Assembly: GCF_004357985.1 (NCBI RefSeq)
Contig: NZ_SMTF01000012.1
Coordinates: forward strand, 1 to 64,000
DNA length: 64,000 nt
Origin: Luteimonas aestuarii
Lineage (GTDB): Bacteria > Pseudomonadota > Gammaproteobacteria > Xanthomonadales > Xanthomonadaceae
Reading direction: 5' to 3'
Positions 50,616-60,836 of this stretch are shown one piece after another. Both the position numbers and the translations under genes were made by a program. The first letter of the stretch is position 1. Every line of letters starts with the position of its first letter. A model generated the notes under the pieces. That model searched no databases. It saw nothing but the letters and a program-made list of their open reading frames with translations, and was not told where the DNA came from.

Positions 50616-51088
50616 TGATGAAGTTCCGTTTGCGGTCACGGGGAACGGGTACGCTGTTCTGGCTGTCGCTCTTTTCCGTGTATGCGGTGGCGGCTGCCGG
50701 GGTGGTGGTGCTGGATGCGAACAGCCGCGACCACGCCGACCTGTCCCAGGTCGCCACGGTGACGGTCTATGCCCCGGAAGAGATGCGTGCCGTCGGCGCC
50801 GCGCAGATGGCAGCCGTCTATCGCGCGAGCAGTGGTACGCCGTTCACCTCGCTTCCACCCGGCAGCACCGTGCGCGTGGTCTGGCCCGACGGTTCCAGCG
50901 AGTACGTCGCCATCGTGAACCCCGCCGCACGCAATGGCGTGCGCACGTTGCCCGGCACGCAGCGTAACGGAGAGTGGGAAGAGGTAGCGCCCGGAACGTC
51001 CGAAAAAACGCAGGAATCGGCTCGAGCGGAGCGAGTCCGCGGCAGGCCTCAGAGCCTGGAGGAATCAGCACGCGATAGCGCGAGATAA
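50615..51088 (+). CDS. Small single-pass membrane protein
   Basis: A 157-residue protein with an N-terminal membrane anchor (FWLSLFSVYAVAAAGVVVL), a small periplasmic domain with VRVVWPDGSSEYVAIVNP, and a charged C-terminal tail. ATG 50615 is used; GTG 50612 and ATG 50618 are alternatives. It starts on the stop codon of the lipoprotein gene (TGATG), so the two are coupled and probably work together. Unknown function. Confidence 0.7.
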   Translation: MMKFRLRSRGTGTLFWLSLFSVYAVAAAGVVVLDANSRDHADLSQVATVTVYAPEEMRAVGAAQMAAVYRASSGTPFTSLPPGSTVRVVWPDGSSEYVAIVNPAARNGVRTLPGTQRNGEWEEVAPGTSEKTQESARAERVRGRPQSLEESARDSAR

Positions 51089-51176
51089 CGAAGCCGTGGA
51101 TCTTCTCCGCGGGCGCGCCGACCCGACACCGGGTGTAGTGCAAGGTGTCATGCATCAACGCTGATGGCCGCCGATA

Positions 51177-52544
51177 TCACCCGATCGACAGCGCCTTTTC
51201 CTTGCGCTCCGCCAGCCGCTTCTCGAGGTAGTGGATGTTCTGTCCACCGGCCTGGAAGCCGGCGTCGGCCATGATCCGCTGCTGCAGCGGGATGTTGGTC
51301 TTGATGCCGTCCACCACCATTTCGCTCAGCGCCACGCGCATCCGTGCGATCGCCTGCTCGCGGTCGGCACCGTGCACGATCAGCTTGCCGATCATCGAGT
51401 CGTAGTTCGGCGGTACCGCATAGCCTTCGTAGATGTGCGAGTCCACGCGCACGCCGGGGCCGCCTGGTACGTGGAAGTGCTGGATCAGGCCGGGCGAGGG
51501 CAGGAAGGTGTCCGGGTCCTCCGCGTTGATGCGGCACTCGATGGCGTGGCCGCCCAGCACGATGTCGCTTTGCTTGATCGTCAGCTTCTGGCCCGACGCG
51601 ATCTTCAGCTGCTCGCGCACCAGGTCGATGCCCGTCACCAGTTCGGTGACCGGGTGTTCCACCTGGATGCGGGTGTTCATTTCGATGAAGTAGAAACGGC
51701 CGTCCTCGAACAGGAACTCGAAGGTGCCGGCGCCGCGGTAGCCGATGCGGATGCACGCTTCCACGCAGACCTTGCCGATCTGGGCGCGCAGCTCCGGCGT
51801 GATGCCGGGTGCGGGCGCCTCCTCGACGACCTTCTGGTGGCGCCGCTGCATCGAGCAATCGCGTTCGCCGAGGTGGATGGCGTTGCCCTGGCCGTCGGCG
51901 AGCACCTGGATCTCCACGTGGCGCGGGTTCTCCAGGAACTTCTCCATGTAGACCATGTCGTTGCCGAACGCGGCCTTGGCTTCCTGCTTGGTGGTGGCGA
52001 TGGCGTTCACCAGTGCGGCTTCGGTATGCACCACGCGCATGCCGCGCCCGCCGCCGCCGCCCGCGGCCTTCACGATCACCGGATAGCCGATCTCGGCGGC
52101 GATCCTGACGTTGGTCGCCGCGTCGTCGCCCAGCGGGCCGCCGCTGCCGGGCACGCAGGGCACGCCGGCGTCCTTCATCGCGCGGATCGCCTCGACCTTG
52201 TCGCCCATCAGGCGGATGGTCTCGGCCTTGGGGCCGATGAAGATGAAGCCGGACTGTTCGACGCGCTCGGCGAAGTCGGCGTTCTCGCTGAGGAATCCGT
52301 AGCCGGGGTGGATGGCCTGCGCGTCGGTGACCTCGGCCGCGGCAATGATGCTGGCCATGTCGAGGTAGCTCTTCGGCGACGGCGCCGGGCCGATGCACAC
52401 CGACTCGTCGGCCATGGCGACGTGCTTGAGGTTGCGGTCGACGGTGGAATGCACCGCGACCGTGCGGATGCCCAGCGCGTGGCACGCGCGCAGGATGCGC
52501 AGCGCGATTTCGCCGCGGTTGGCGATGACGACTTTATCGAGCAT
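51177..52544 (-). CDS. accC: Acetyl-CoA carboxylase biotin carboxylase subunit
   Basis: This subunit carboxylates biotin on AccB using ATP and bicarbonate, the first step of fatty acid synthesis. It has 455 residues from ATG 52544 ([18 protein letters not shown]). ATP-grasp motifs are [12 protein letters not shown] and [20 protein letters not shown]. It lies 10 bases after accB in the aroQ-accB-accC operon. Confidence 0.97.
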   Translation of the reverse strand: MLDKVVIANRGEIALRILRACHALGIRTVAVHSTVDRNLKHVAMADESVCIGPAPSPKSYLDMASIIAAAEVTDAQAIHPGYGFLSENADFAERVEQSGFIFIGPKAETIRLMGDKVEAIRAMKDAGVPCVPGSGGPLGDDAATNVRIAAEIGYPVIVKAAGGGGGRGMRVVHTEAALVNAIATTKQEAKAAFGNDMVYMEKFLENPRHVEIQVLADGQGNAIHLGERDCSMQRRHQKVVEEAPAPGITPELRAQIGKVCVEACIRIGYRGAGTFEFLFEDGRFYFIEMNTRIQVEHPVTELVTGIDLVREQLKIASGQKLTIKQSDIVLGGHAIECRINAEDPDTFLPSPGLIQHFHVPGGPGVRVDSHIYEGYAVPPNYDSMIGKLIVHGADREQAIARMRVALSEMVVDGIKTNIPLQQRIMADAGFQAGGQNIHYLEKRLAERKEKALSIG

Positions 52545-52554
52545 GGCCAAGGCC

Positions 52555-53040
52555 TCAGCCGATGACGAAGAGCGGCTGGTCGAATTCGACCGGCTGGCCG
52601 CTTTCGCACAGGATCGCGACGATCGTGCCCGAGGTGTCGGCCTCGATCGGGTTGAACATCTTCATCGCCTCGATGATGCCCAGCGTCTCGCCGGCCTTGA
52701 CCGACTGGCCGACGGCCACGAACGCCGGCTTGTCCGGCGAAGGCGACGCATAGAACGTGCCGACCATCGGCGACTTCACCACGTGGCCGGGCGGCAGCGC
52801 GGAACCGCCGGCCGGTTCGCGGCCGCCGGTGGCGCCATCGACCGGCGACAGCATCGGCATCACCGGCTCGGCGGCGCGCGGCGCGGCGGGCGCTGCGGCG
52901 GCGGGCGCTGCGTACATCACCGGCGCGGCGCTGCTGCCGCGCGACAGGCGCACCGACTCCTCGCCCTCCTTGATCTCGATCTCGGCGAGGTTCGATTCTT
53001 CCAGCAGTTCGATGAGTTTCTTGAGCTTGCGCAGGTCCAT
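52555..53040 (-). CDS. accB: Biotin carboxyl carrier protein
   Basis: The 161-residue carrier subunit of acetyl-CoA carboxylase. It has a short N-terminal helix ([18 protein letters not shown]), an Ala/Pro-rich flexible linker (about 38-85) and a C-terminal biotinyl domain. The modified Lys is in [12 protein letters not shown] (about residue 127). It lies between aroQ and accC. Confidence 0.97.
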   Translation of the reverse strand: MDLRKLKKLIELLEESNLAEIEIKEGEESVRLSRGSSAAPVMYAAPAAAAPAAPRAAEPVMPMLSPVDGATGGREPAGGSALPPGHVVKSPMVGTFYASPSPDKPAFVAVGQSVKAGETLGIIEAMKMFNPIEADTSGTIVAILCESGQPVEFDQPLFVIG

Positions 53041-53082
53041 GGATGGCCTCGTGATGCCTTGTTGCGAACGGGATGGGGGCGG

Positions 53083-53529
53083 TCAGCCGGCGGCGTCGAG
53101 CTGGTGGAGGGCGGCGTCCAGCGCCAGCCCGTAGCCGAACGCGCCGAAGCCGCAGACCACGCCGACGGCGAGGTCGCTGACATAACTGGTGTGCCGGAAC
53201 GGCTCGCGCCGGTGCGGGTTGGACAGGTGGATTTCGATGAACGGGATCGCCACTGCCGCCAGCGCGTCGCGGATCGCCACGCTGGTGTGGGTGAAGGCCG
53301 CGGGATTGATCAGGATGAAGTCGGTGCCGTCGCCGCGGGCGGCCTGGATGCGGTCGACCAGGGCGTGCTCGGCATTGGACTGGAAGCTTGCCAGCGTGTG
53401 GCCGGCGGCTTCGGCCCGGGCCTTGAGGTCGGCATCGATGCTGGCGAGGTCGGCGTGGCCATAGACTTCCGGCTCGCGGAGACCGAGCAGGTTGAGGTTG
53501 GGACCATGCAGGACGAGCAGCGTTGCCAT
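53083..53529 (-). CDS. aroQ: Type II 3-dehydroquinate dehydratase
   Basis: This enzyme catalyses the third step of the shikimate pathway. It has 148 residues from ATG 53529. It has the catalytic Tyr loop [27 protein letters not shown], the [17 protein letters not shown] motif, and the family-typical [15 protein letters not shown]. It is first in the operon with accB and accC, a common gammaproteobacterial arrangement. Confidence 0.96.
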   Translation of the reverse strand: MATLLVLHGPNLNLLGLREPEVYGHADLASIDADLKARAEAAGHTLASFQSNAEHALVDRIQAARGDGTDFILINPAAFTHTSVAIRDALAAVAIPFIEIHLSNPHRREPFRHTSYVSDLAVGVVCGFGAFGYGLALDAALHQLDAAG

Positions 53530-53740
53530 CGGGCGACCGGTCGCGGGAATGGCGCGCAGTCTGGGCCAACCGTCCATTACTGTCCAGTTCGCCGACGTTG
53601 GCGGAATTTAAGCAGTTGTTTGAGTTGCGACTCTAATCACCGAGCGGCGCCACGCACGGGCCTGTTCGCCGCTGTCGATCCAGTCGGCGCTGGATCGCCG
53701 TAACCTGCGGGCGGCCCTGCAGGCCGACAGGAGAACTTCG

Positions 53741-54367
53741 ATGCCCGATCATGAACGCCTGGGCACGCTTTATTACTCGCACAACCTCAATCCGCGGGTG
53801 GCGGTGGCCGTGGGGCGCTACCTCCGGGCCCCGCTGGACTACGTGCGCGTGGATCCGATGGGGCGCGACCGCGAAGCGTTCCGCCCGATCAACCCCAATA
53901 CCCGGGTGCCCGTGCTGGTGGAGCCATCCCGCAGCCTGTGGGAAACCGACGCCATCGCGCTGCGGCTGGCGACCCTGCTCGATGAGCGCTTCTGGCCGGC
54001 CGAGCGGCGCGAGGAGGTGTTGCAATGGGTCAGCTGGGGCGGGCACCACTTCACCCGCGCGGCCAATGTCTTCTAAACCGAGCACATCATCGCGCCGCGC
54101 CATTTCGGCCGCGGCCCGGATGCGCAGGCGCTGGAGCGCGCAGGACAGGAGTTCCATGCCTTCGCGGCGGTGCTGGACGAGACCCTGGCCGGCCGGACAT
54201 GGCTGGTCGGAGACCGCCTGAGCTATGCCGATTTCCGCGTGGCGTCCGTATTGCCGTTTGCGGCGGAAGCCCGGCTCCCGCTGGACGGGTATCGCCATAT
54301 CGAAGACTGGCATGCCCGCCTGATGGACCTCGATGCCTGGCGCAGCCCGTTCGAGGGCCTGGACTGA
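53741..54367 (+). pseudogene. Glutathione S-transferase gene with one nonsense codon
   Basis: The frame opens with a thioredoxin-fold GST N-domain (residues 1-80, including NPNTRVPVLVE). It stops at TAA 54074-54076 (codon 112), then continues in the same frame without interruption for 96 more codons to TGA 54365-54367. The second part is the GST C-domain (TWLVGDRLSYADFRVASVLPF). There is no frameshift and codon use stays native on both sides. A single base change, probably a Tyr codon to TAA, explains it. The gene has either just died or is a sequencing error. Confidence 0.88.
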
Positions 54368-54391
54368 CCGGGATACATCGCCCACAGCCTG

Positions 54392-54988
54392 CTAGGGGTG
54401 CGCCCACCCATCGATCTCGCCGTGCTGGAACGGACCGATCTTCTGTTTCAGCAGGCGGCCATCGGCCGAGACGAGGGCCGTGTAGGGCAGCACGCCGCGG
54501 GGGTTTCCCAGCTTGACCCCGGCATCGGCCGGCCCCGGCGTGTCGAGGGCGATGGCATAGGCCACGGGGATGCGCTCCAGGAAATCCTCCACCGCGTCGC
54601 GGTCGTCCAGCGCGATGCCGAGCACCTGCACGCCGTCCGCACCCTGTTCGCGGGCATAGCGGTCCAGTTCCGGCATTTCCTCAATGCAGGGCCCGCACCA
54701 GCTGGCCCACAGGTTGATCAGCACCGGTTGGCCGGCATAGGCCTCGGGCAGGCGCAGGGTGTCGCCGTCCAGCGTGGCGACTTCGACGGCGGGGATGGCC
54801 TCGCCACGACGGGCGACCGGCACGCCTTCGGGCGTGTCGGCGGTGGCGCGCATCGCGTCGTTGAGCATGCGTTGCCCGAACTCGGTGCCCAGCAGCGGGC
54901 CGGGGCCGTTGATCCACAGCCCGGCGACCAGGCCGAGCAGTCCGGCGACCACCGCGAAGGCCACCACGCGCAGCGGCGTGACCTTCAT
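54392..54988 (-). CDS. TlpA-like thioredoxin-fold protein
   Basis: A 198-residue membrane-anchored periplasmic thiol-disulphide protein. An N-terminal anchor (VVAFAVVAGLLGLVAGLWI) precedes a TlpA/ResA-type thioredoxin domain with active site WASWCGPCIEEMP. ATG 54988 overlaps the dsbD stop by 4 bases. It is probably kept reduced by DsbD and may serve cytochrome c maturation or protein thiol repair. Confidence 0.9.
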   Translation of the reverse strand: MKVTPLRVVAFAVVAGLLGLVAGLWINGPGPLLGTEFGQRMLNDAMRATADTPEGVPVARRGEAIPAVEVATLDGDTLRLPEAYAGQPVLINLWASWCGPCIEEMPELDRYAREQGADGVQVLGIALDDRDAVEDFLERIPVAYAIALDTPGPADAGVKLGNPRGVLPYTALVSADGRLLKQKIGPFQHGEIDGWAHP

Positions 54989-57375
54989 CGCGCTGCCCGC
55001 TGCAGTGCCGACACCACGATGTCGTCGGTGAGGATGGCCGGCAGTACCTCGCCATCGCTGCCACTGGCGGGATACACCACGTACAGCGGCACGCCGACTG
55101 CATTGTGCCGGGCGAGATAGGCGCCGATGTGGTCGTCGACATCGGTCCAGTCGCCGACCATGTAGGTCGCATCGGCCGCCTGCAGGGCCTCGCGGAACGG
55201 CGCGCGCGCCAGCACCCGGCGCTCGTTGGCCTTGCAGGTCACGCACCAGTCGGCGGTCATGTTGACGAACACCACGCGGCCCTCGTCGCGCAGGGCCTGC
55301 AGGCGCTCGGCGGAGTAGGCGACCGTGCCTTCTTCAGCGACGGCACGCGCCGGCGGCGGCAGCGTGCCGACGCGCGCGATCGGCCAGAGCGAAGCGACCA
55401 GCAGCACCAGCGCCAGCACGCGACCGGCCCCGCTGGCGCTGCCGAAGCGCTGCCTTTCGCGCCACCACAGTGCCAGCGCGAACAGCGCCAGCCCTACGGC
55501 AACCAGCGCCATCGCATCCACGCCGCGCTGCTTGCCCAGCACCCACGCCAGCCACACCGCGGTCAGGTACATCGGGAAGGCGAGCGCGCGCTTGAAGGTG
55601 TCCATCCACGGGCCGGGTTTCGGCAGGCGGTTGGCGAGTGCAGGGACGAATCCGATCAGCAGGAACGGCAGCGCCAGCCCGAGGCCGAGCATCAGGAACA
55701 CCGCCAGCGCCAGCCATGCCGACGACGCGAACGCGAACGCAAGTGCGCCGCCCATGAACGGTGCGATGCAGGGGCTGGCGACCACGCAGGCCAGCACGCC
55801 GGTGAAGAAGTCGCCGACCGGTCCGCTGCGCGTCGCCAGCGCGCTGCCAAGGGTGCCGACGCCGCCCCCCAGCGAGAACACGCCCGACAGGCTCAGGCCC
55901 ACGGCGAACATCAGGTACACCAGCGCCGCCACGAACCACGGCTGCTGCAACTGGAAACCCCAGCCCAGCGCCTGCCCGGTGGCACGCAGCGCCAGCGCCA
56001 GCAGCCCGATCGCCGCGAAGGCGACCAGCACGCCGGCCGTGTACCAGAGCGCATGGCCGCGCGCGCGCTTGCGGCTCTCGCCCGACTGCGCGAGGCCCAG
56101 CGCCTTGAGCGAGAGGATCGGCAGCACGCACGGCATCAGGTTCAGCAGCAGGCCGCCAAGCAGGGCGAGCAGCAGCGCGCCGAACAGGCCGCCGGCGGGG
56201 AAGGTTGCGGCGAGCGATGGCGCGGCGGTGCGGACGGCGTTGTCTGCGGAGGCGTCGGGATCGGACTCGACGCCGGGACTCGCGGCGATCGTTGTCCCGT
56301 CCGGCCTTGCGGCAGCGGTGTCGCCGGCCGCGGACGCGTCAGCGGATGCCGTTGTCGGCACCTCAGCCAGCGGCAACATCGGTTCCACCGCCGTCGAGGC
56401 GGCTTCGGCCGCGCGCGCCGCGGCGACATCGTCGGGCGTCTCCACGCGGCCCGGCGGCAGCGACAGCCGCACGCTGCGCGTCATCGGCGGGTAGCAGATG
56501 CCTTCGGCCTGGCAGCCCTGGAAGGTCGCGGTGAGCGTGACGTCGGCAGCCTCGGCCACGCTGCGGCGGACGGGCAGCGGCACGTCGACCGCATCGAAGT
56601 ACACGGTGACATCGCCGAAGTGGTCGTCATGGTGGGCGACGCCCCGCGGCCAGCGCGGCGTGCCGGCGCTGATGCCTGCCATGCCTTCGAGGCGGAAGCT
56701 GTTGCGGTCGCGATAGAGGTAATAGCCCTTGGCCGGCGTGAACCGCATCAGCACGGTGTTGCCGTCGCCGGGGATCGCCTCGAACACGAAAGCGCGTTCC
56801 GGTGGCAGCGGCAGCGCGTCGGCCGTGCCGTCGGCGCGCACGCCCAGCAGGGACGAGGCCGCGCTGCCACCCGACAGCGTGCGTCCCAGCGCCGCGAACC
56901 CGGTATCGCCGGACGCGGCAGCCGCGGCGGGCAGGCGCACCTGCAGCGTGCGCGTCTGCGGCGGATAGCACACGCCAAGATCGGCGCAGCCCTGGTAACG
57001 CACCTGCAGGCGCACGGTGCTGGCCGCTGCTTCGGCCGTGCCCGGCAGCGTGGCCGTCAGCCGCGCACGATACGTCTCGACATCGCCGAAGAACTCATCG
57101 GTGTAGGGCGTGCCCGGCGGCAACTGCAGCGGCTGTGCATCGAAGCCACCGCCCTGCACCTGCACGGCGGTGCGATGGCGATAGAGGTAGTAGCCCTCGG
57201 CGATCCGCCAGTCGACCTCGATGCGATCGCGCGCCAATGCGCGCGCCGACAGCACGAACGCCTCGTCCACCGGCAGCAGGTCGCCCTCGTCGATGGCCAG
57301 TGCCGGGGCTGCCGGTAATACCAGCGCCAGCAGGCATGCCAGCCACCAGCGATGCGCGCGCAGGGAGCGACTCAT
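54985..57375 (-). CDS. dsbD: Thiol:disulphide interchange protein DsbD with duplicated alpha domain
   Basis: An inner-membrane protein that moves electrons from cytoplasmic thioredoxin to periplasmic partners. It has 796 residues, against about 565 in E. coli. The extra length is a second N-terminal DsbD-alpha domain: both copies keep the redox Cys pair (GCADLGVCYPPQ and GCQAEGICYPPM). An eight-helix domain follows with its Cys in NLMPCVLPILSLK, then a C-terminal thioredoxin domain with WCVTCKANE. It overlaps cutA and the TlpA-like gene. Confidence 0.93.
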   Translation of the reverse strand: MSRSLRAHRWWLACLLALVLPAAPALAIDEGDLLPVDEAFVLSARALARDRIEVDWRIAEGYYLYRHRTAVQVQGGGFDAQPLQLPPGTPYTDEFFGDVETYRARLTATLPGTAEAAASTVRLQVRYQGCADLGVCYPPQTRTLQVRLPAAAAASGDTGFAALGRTLSGGSAASSLLGVRADGTADALPLPPERAFVFEAIPGDGNTVLMRFTPAKGYYLYRDRNSFRLEGMAGISAGTPRWPRGVAHHDDHFGDVTVYFDAVDVPLPVRRSVAEAADVTLTATFQGCQAEGICYPPMTRSVRLSLPPGRVETPDDVAAARAAEAASTAVEPMLPLAEVPTTASADASAAGDTAAARPDGTTIAASPGVESDPDASADNAVRTAAPSLAATFPAGGLFGALLLALLGGLLLNLMPCVLPILSLKALGLAQSGESRKRARGHALWYTAGVLVAFAAIGLLALALRATGQALGWGFQLQQPWFVAALVYLMFAVGLSLSGVFSLGGGVGTLGSALATRSGPVGDFFTGVLACVVASPCIAPFMGGALAFAFASSAWLALAVFLMLGLGLALPFLLIGFVPALANRLPKPGPWMDTFKRALAFPMYLTAVWLAWVLGKQRGVDAMALVAVGLALFALALWWRERQRFGSASGAGRVLALVLLVASLWPIARVGTLPPPARAVAEEGTVAYSAERLQALRDEGRVVFVNMTADWCVTCKANERRVLARAPFREALQAADATYMVGDWTDVDDHIGAYLARHNAVGVPLYVVYPASGSDGEVLPAILTDDIVVSALQRAAR

Positions 57376-57701
57376 CCGGCGCGCTCCGGCGTGGTTTCGG
57401 CCGTGACCCAGTCGAGGTAGGCGGGCAAGCCGTCGGCAATGTCCAGCGCGACCACCTCGGGCACGTCATGCGGATGCAGGGCGACGATCTGCGCGCGCAA
57501 GTCATCGAACCGCGCCTGCGTGGTCTTCGCCAGCAGCAGCACCTCGCGCGCCCGCTCCACCCGCCCCTGCCAGCGATAGACCGAGGTCATCCCCGGCAGC
57601 ACCTGCACGCAGGCGGCCAGGCGCCCGGCCACCAGCGCATCGGCGATGCGGTCGGCGGTGTCGTCGTCGGGGCAGCTGCAGAGGCAGAGCAGGGCGGTCA
57701 C
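57372..57701 (-). CDS. cutA: Divalent-cation tolerance protein CutA
   Basis: A 109-residue trimeric protein linked to copper tolerance. It has the CutA1 motifs GRLAACVQVLPGMTSVYRWQG and VALHPHDVPEVVAL. It starts with GTG 57701. Its stop overlaps the dsbD start (ATGA), the usual cutA-dsbD order. Confidence 0.94.
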   Translation of the reverse strand: MTALLCLCSCPDDDTADRIADALVAGRLAACVQVLPGMTSVYRWQGRVERAREVLLLAKTTQARFDDLRAQIVALHPHDVPEVVALDIADGLPAYLDWVTAETTPERAG

Positions 57702-57897
57702 GGGGTGTCAGGCGTGATTGAAGGGCCGGATAGGGTAGCTCACGTCATGCGAACCGACCCCGGCACCGCGCACCGGAACGCTGCGTGCTGTCCATGCCAC
57801 TGCGGGTGTGAATCCGTCTTCCCCGGCAGGGCTTATTCTTTGCGCCCCCCCACACATCCCCGCCTCCATGGAAGAGTGCAAGCGTCTCGTGCCCGGG

Positions 57898-58374
57898 ATG
57901 CGACACCTGCTGCGCACCGCGTGCCTGCTGTCCGTCGGCCTCGCCGCCCCCGCCTTCGCCCAGGTGGAGGCGGCTGCAGGCGTTTCGCTGACCCGCAGCA
58001 ATGAAACCACGCCCATCGCCACCCTGGCCTGGCTGCCGGAATGGCGCCCGTTCGGCGAACGTGGCGAGTTGCGCTGGGAAGTCGGCGCCACCCATGTGCG
58101 ACCGCGCGACAACACCTCCTACGACCTCAACCACCTGGTCACGGTGGTCCACGGTGGCTACCGCTACGAGCGCACCGACAACGGCTTCACCACCGGCTTC
58201 GGCATTGGCCTGCAGGTGGGCGAGACCGACGCGCTGTCCGGCAACCCCCAGTTCATCACCACGGTGGGTTGGCGTTGGGGCCGGTTCTCGCTGCTGGCAC
58301 GGCACATCTCCAATGCCAGCATCCGCCAGCCGAACGATGGCGAGACCATGCTGCAGGGGGCGTGGCGGTTCTAG
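57898..58374 (+). CDS. PagL-like lipid A 3-O-deacylase
   Basis: An outer-membrane beta-barrel acyloxyacyl hydrolase that trims the 3-O acyl chain of lipid A. From ATG 57898 it is 158 residues with a signal peptide ending AFA-QVEA. The catalytic signature ARHISNASIRQPNDGET supplies His and Ser, and Glu follows. An earlier ATG at 57868 would give an improbable leader. It modifies the same envelope lipid that the O-antigen ligase decorates. Confidence 0.88.
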   Translation: MRHLLRTACLLSVGLAAPAFAQVEAAAGVSLTRSNETTPIATLAWLPEWRPFGERGELRWEVGATHVRPRDNTSYDLNHLVTVVHGGYRYERTDNGFTTGFGIGLQVGETDALSGNPQFITTVGWRWGRFSLLARHISNASIRQPNDGETMLQGAWRF

Positions 58375-58421
58375 AGGCCCGACGCGCGGATCGGCCCCGC
58401 GAAAAATAATCCTGCCGCCCC

Positions 58422-58450
58422 CTTGAAAGCCGGGCGGGCAGTCCCACATC
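58422..58450 (+). promoter_or_regulatory. Sigma32-type heat-shock promoter for groESL
   Basis: CTTGAAA (58422-58428) matches the sigma32 -35 box exactly. CCCACATC (58443-58450), 14 bases later, is close to the CCCCATNT -10 box. It lies 117 bases before groES, upstream of a CIRCE-like operator. Confidence 0.65.
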
Positions 58451-58491
58451 CCGGACACGCCCGGCTGGCCGGGATTGTCGCGCCCGCGGTG

Positions 58492-58518
58492 CTGGCAGTC
58501 GTCATGTGCGAGTGCTAA
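58492..58518 (+). promoter_or_regulatory. CIRCE-like HrcA operator
   Basis: The right arm GAGTGCTAA (58510-58518) is a perfect CIRCE half. The spacer is exactly 9 bases. The left arm CTGGCAGTC (58492-58500) matches TTAGCACTC at 6 of 9 positions. Together with the sigma32-type promoter this suggests dual positive and negative heat-shock control by sigma32 and HrcA. Confidence 0.75.
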
Positions 58519-58566
58519 CATCGCCACCCGTTTTCATTAACAATCAATCACTTGCGAGGGTTGAAC

Positions 58567-58857
58567 ATGAGCAATATCAAGCCGCTGTACGACCGCGTGG
58601 TCATCAAGCGCATGGAAGAAGAGAAGCTGTCCGCCGGCGGCATCGTGATTCCGGACTCCGCGACCGAGAAGCCGATCAAGGGCGAAGTCGTGGCCGTGGG
58701 CGCCGGCAAGGTGCTTGACAACGGCAACGTGCGCGCGCCGGTGGTCAAGGTCGGCGACAAGGTGCTGTTCGGCAAGTACAGCGGCACCGAGGTGAAGCTC
58801 GACGGCACCGACCTGCTGGTGGTGAAGGAAGACGACATCTTCGCGATCCTCGGCTGA
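58567..58857 (+). CDS. groES: Co-chaperonin GroES
   Basis: The 96-residue lid of the GroEL chamber. It starts [15 protein letters not shown], with the mobile loop in [19 protein letters not shown]. The roof and C-terminal region is [22 protein letters not shown] lies upstream of ATG 58567. groEL follows after 108 bases that contain an inverted repeat. Confidence 0.97.
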   Translation: MSNIKPLYDRVVIKRMEEEKLSAGGIVIPDSATEKPIKGEVVAVGAGKVLDNGNVRAPVVKVGDKVLFGKYSGTEVKLDGTDLLVVKEDDIFAILG

Positions 58858-58880
58858 TCGCGGCGTCTTCTGATTTGCCC

Positions 58881-60606
<1,726 letters not shown>

Positions 60607-60690
60607 TCCGCCCCCCGACCGTCCGCACCGCTCCCTCCCCCGCGTGCGGGGGGAGGGTTGGGGTGGGACAACCGACGCTTCGCAACACCG

Positions 60691-60716
60691 AAACCCCGCC
60701 GCAAGGCGGGGTTTTC
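60691..60716 (+). terminator. Rho-independent terminator of groESL
   Basis: A perfect 10-bp stem AAACCCCGCC / GGCGGGGTTT (60691-60700/60705-60714) with a GCAA loop and T-run lies 85 bases after groEL. A second G/C-rich hairpin sits before it (about 60633-60657). Confidence 0.85.
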
Positions 60717-60836
60717 GTTTGCATGGAGTGCGCGTGGCGCCAACGTGGGTAGCCGGATCGCAACCCTCGACGTTGCACTGTGTCGCAATACAACATGTAC
60801 CCTGCTCGATGACGTCGCCGGACAACGAAGGTTTCC

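Noticed and set aside
55105..57318. A 737-codon frame antisense to dsbD
   Set aside because: It is Arg/Gln/His-rich, typical of the reverse of an Ala/Leu-rich gene. dsbD is certain on the other strand.
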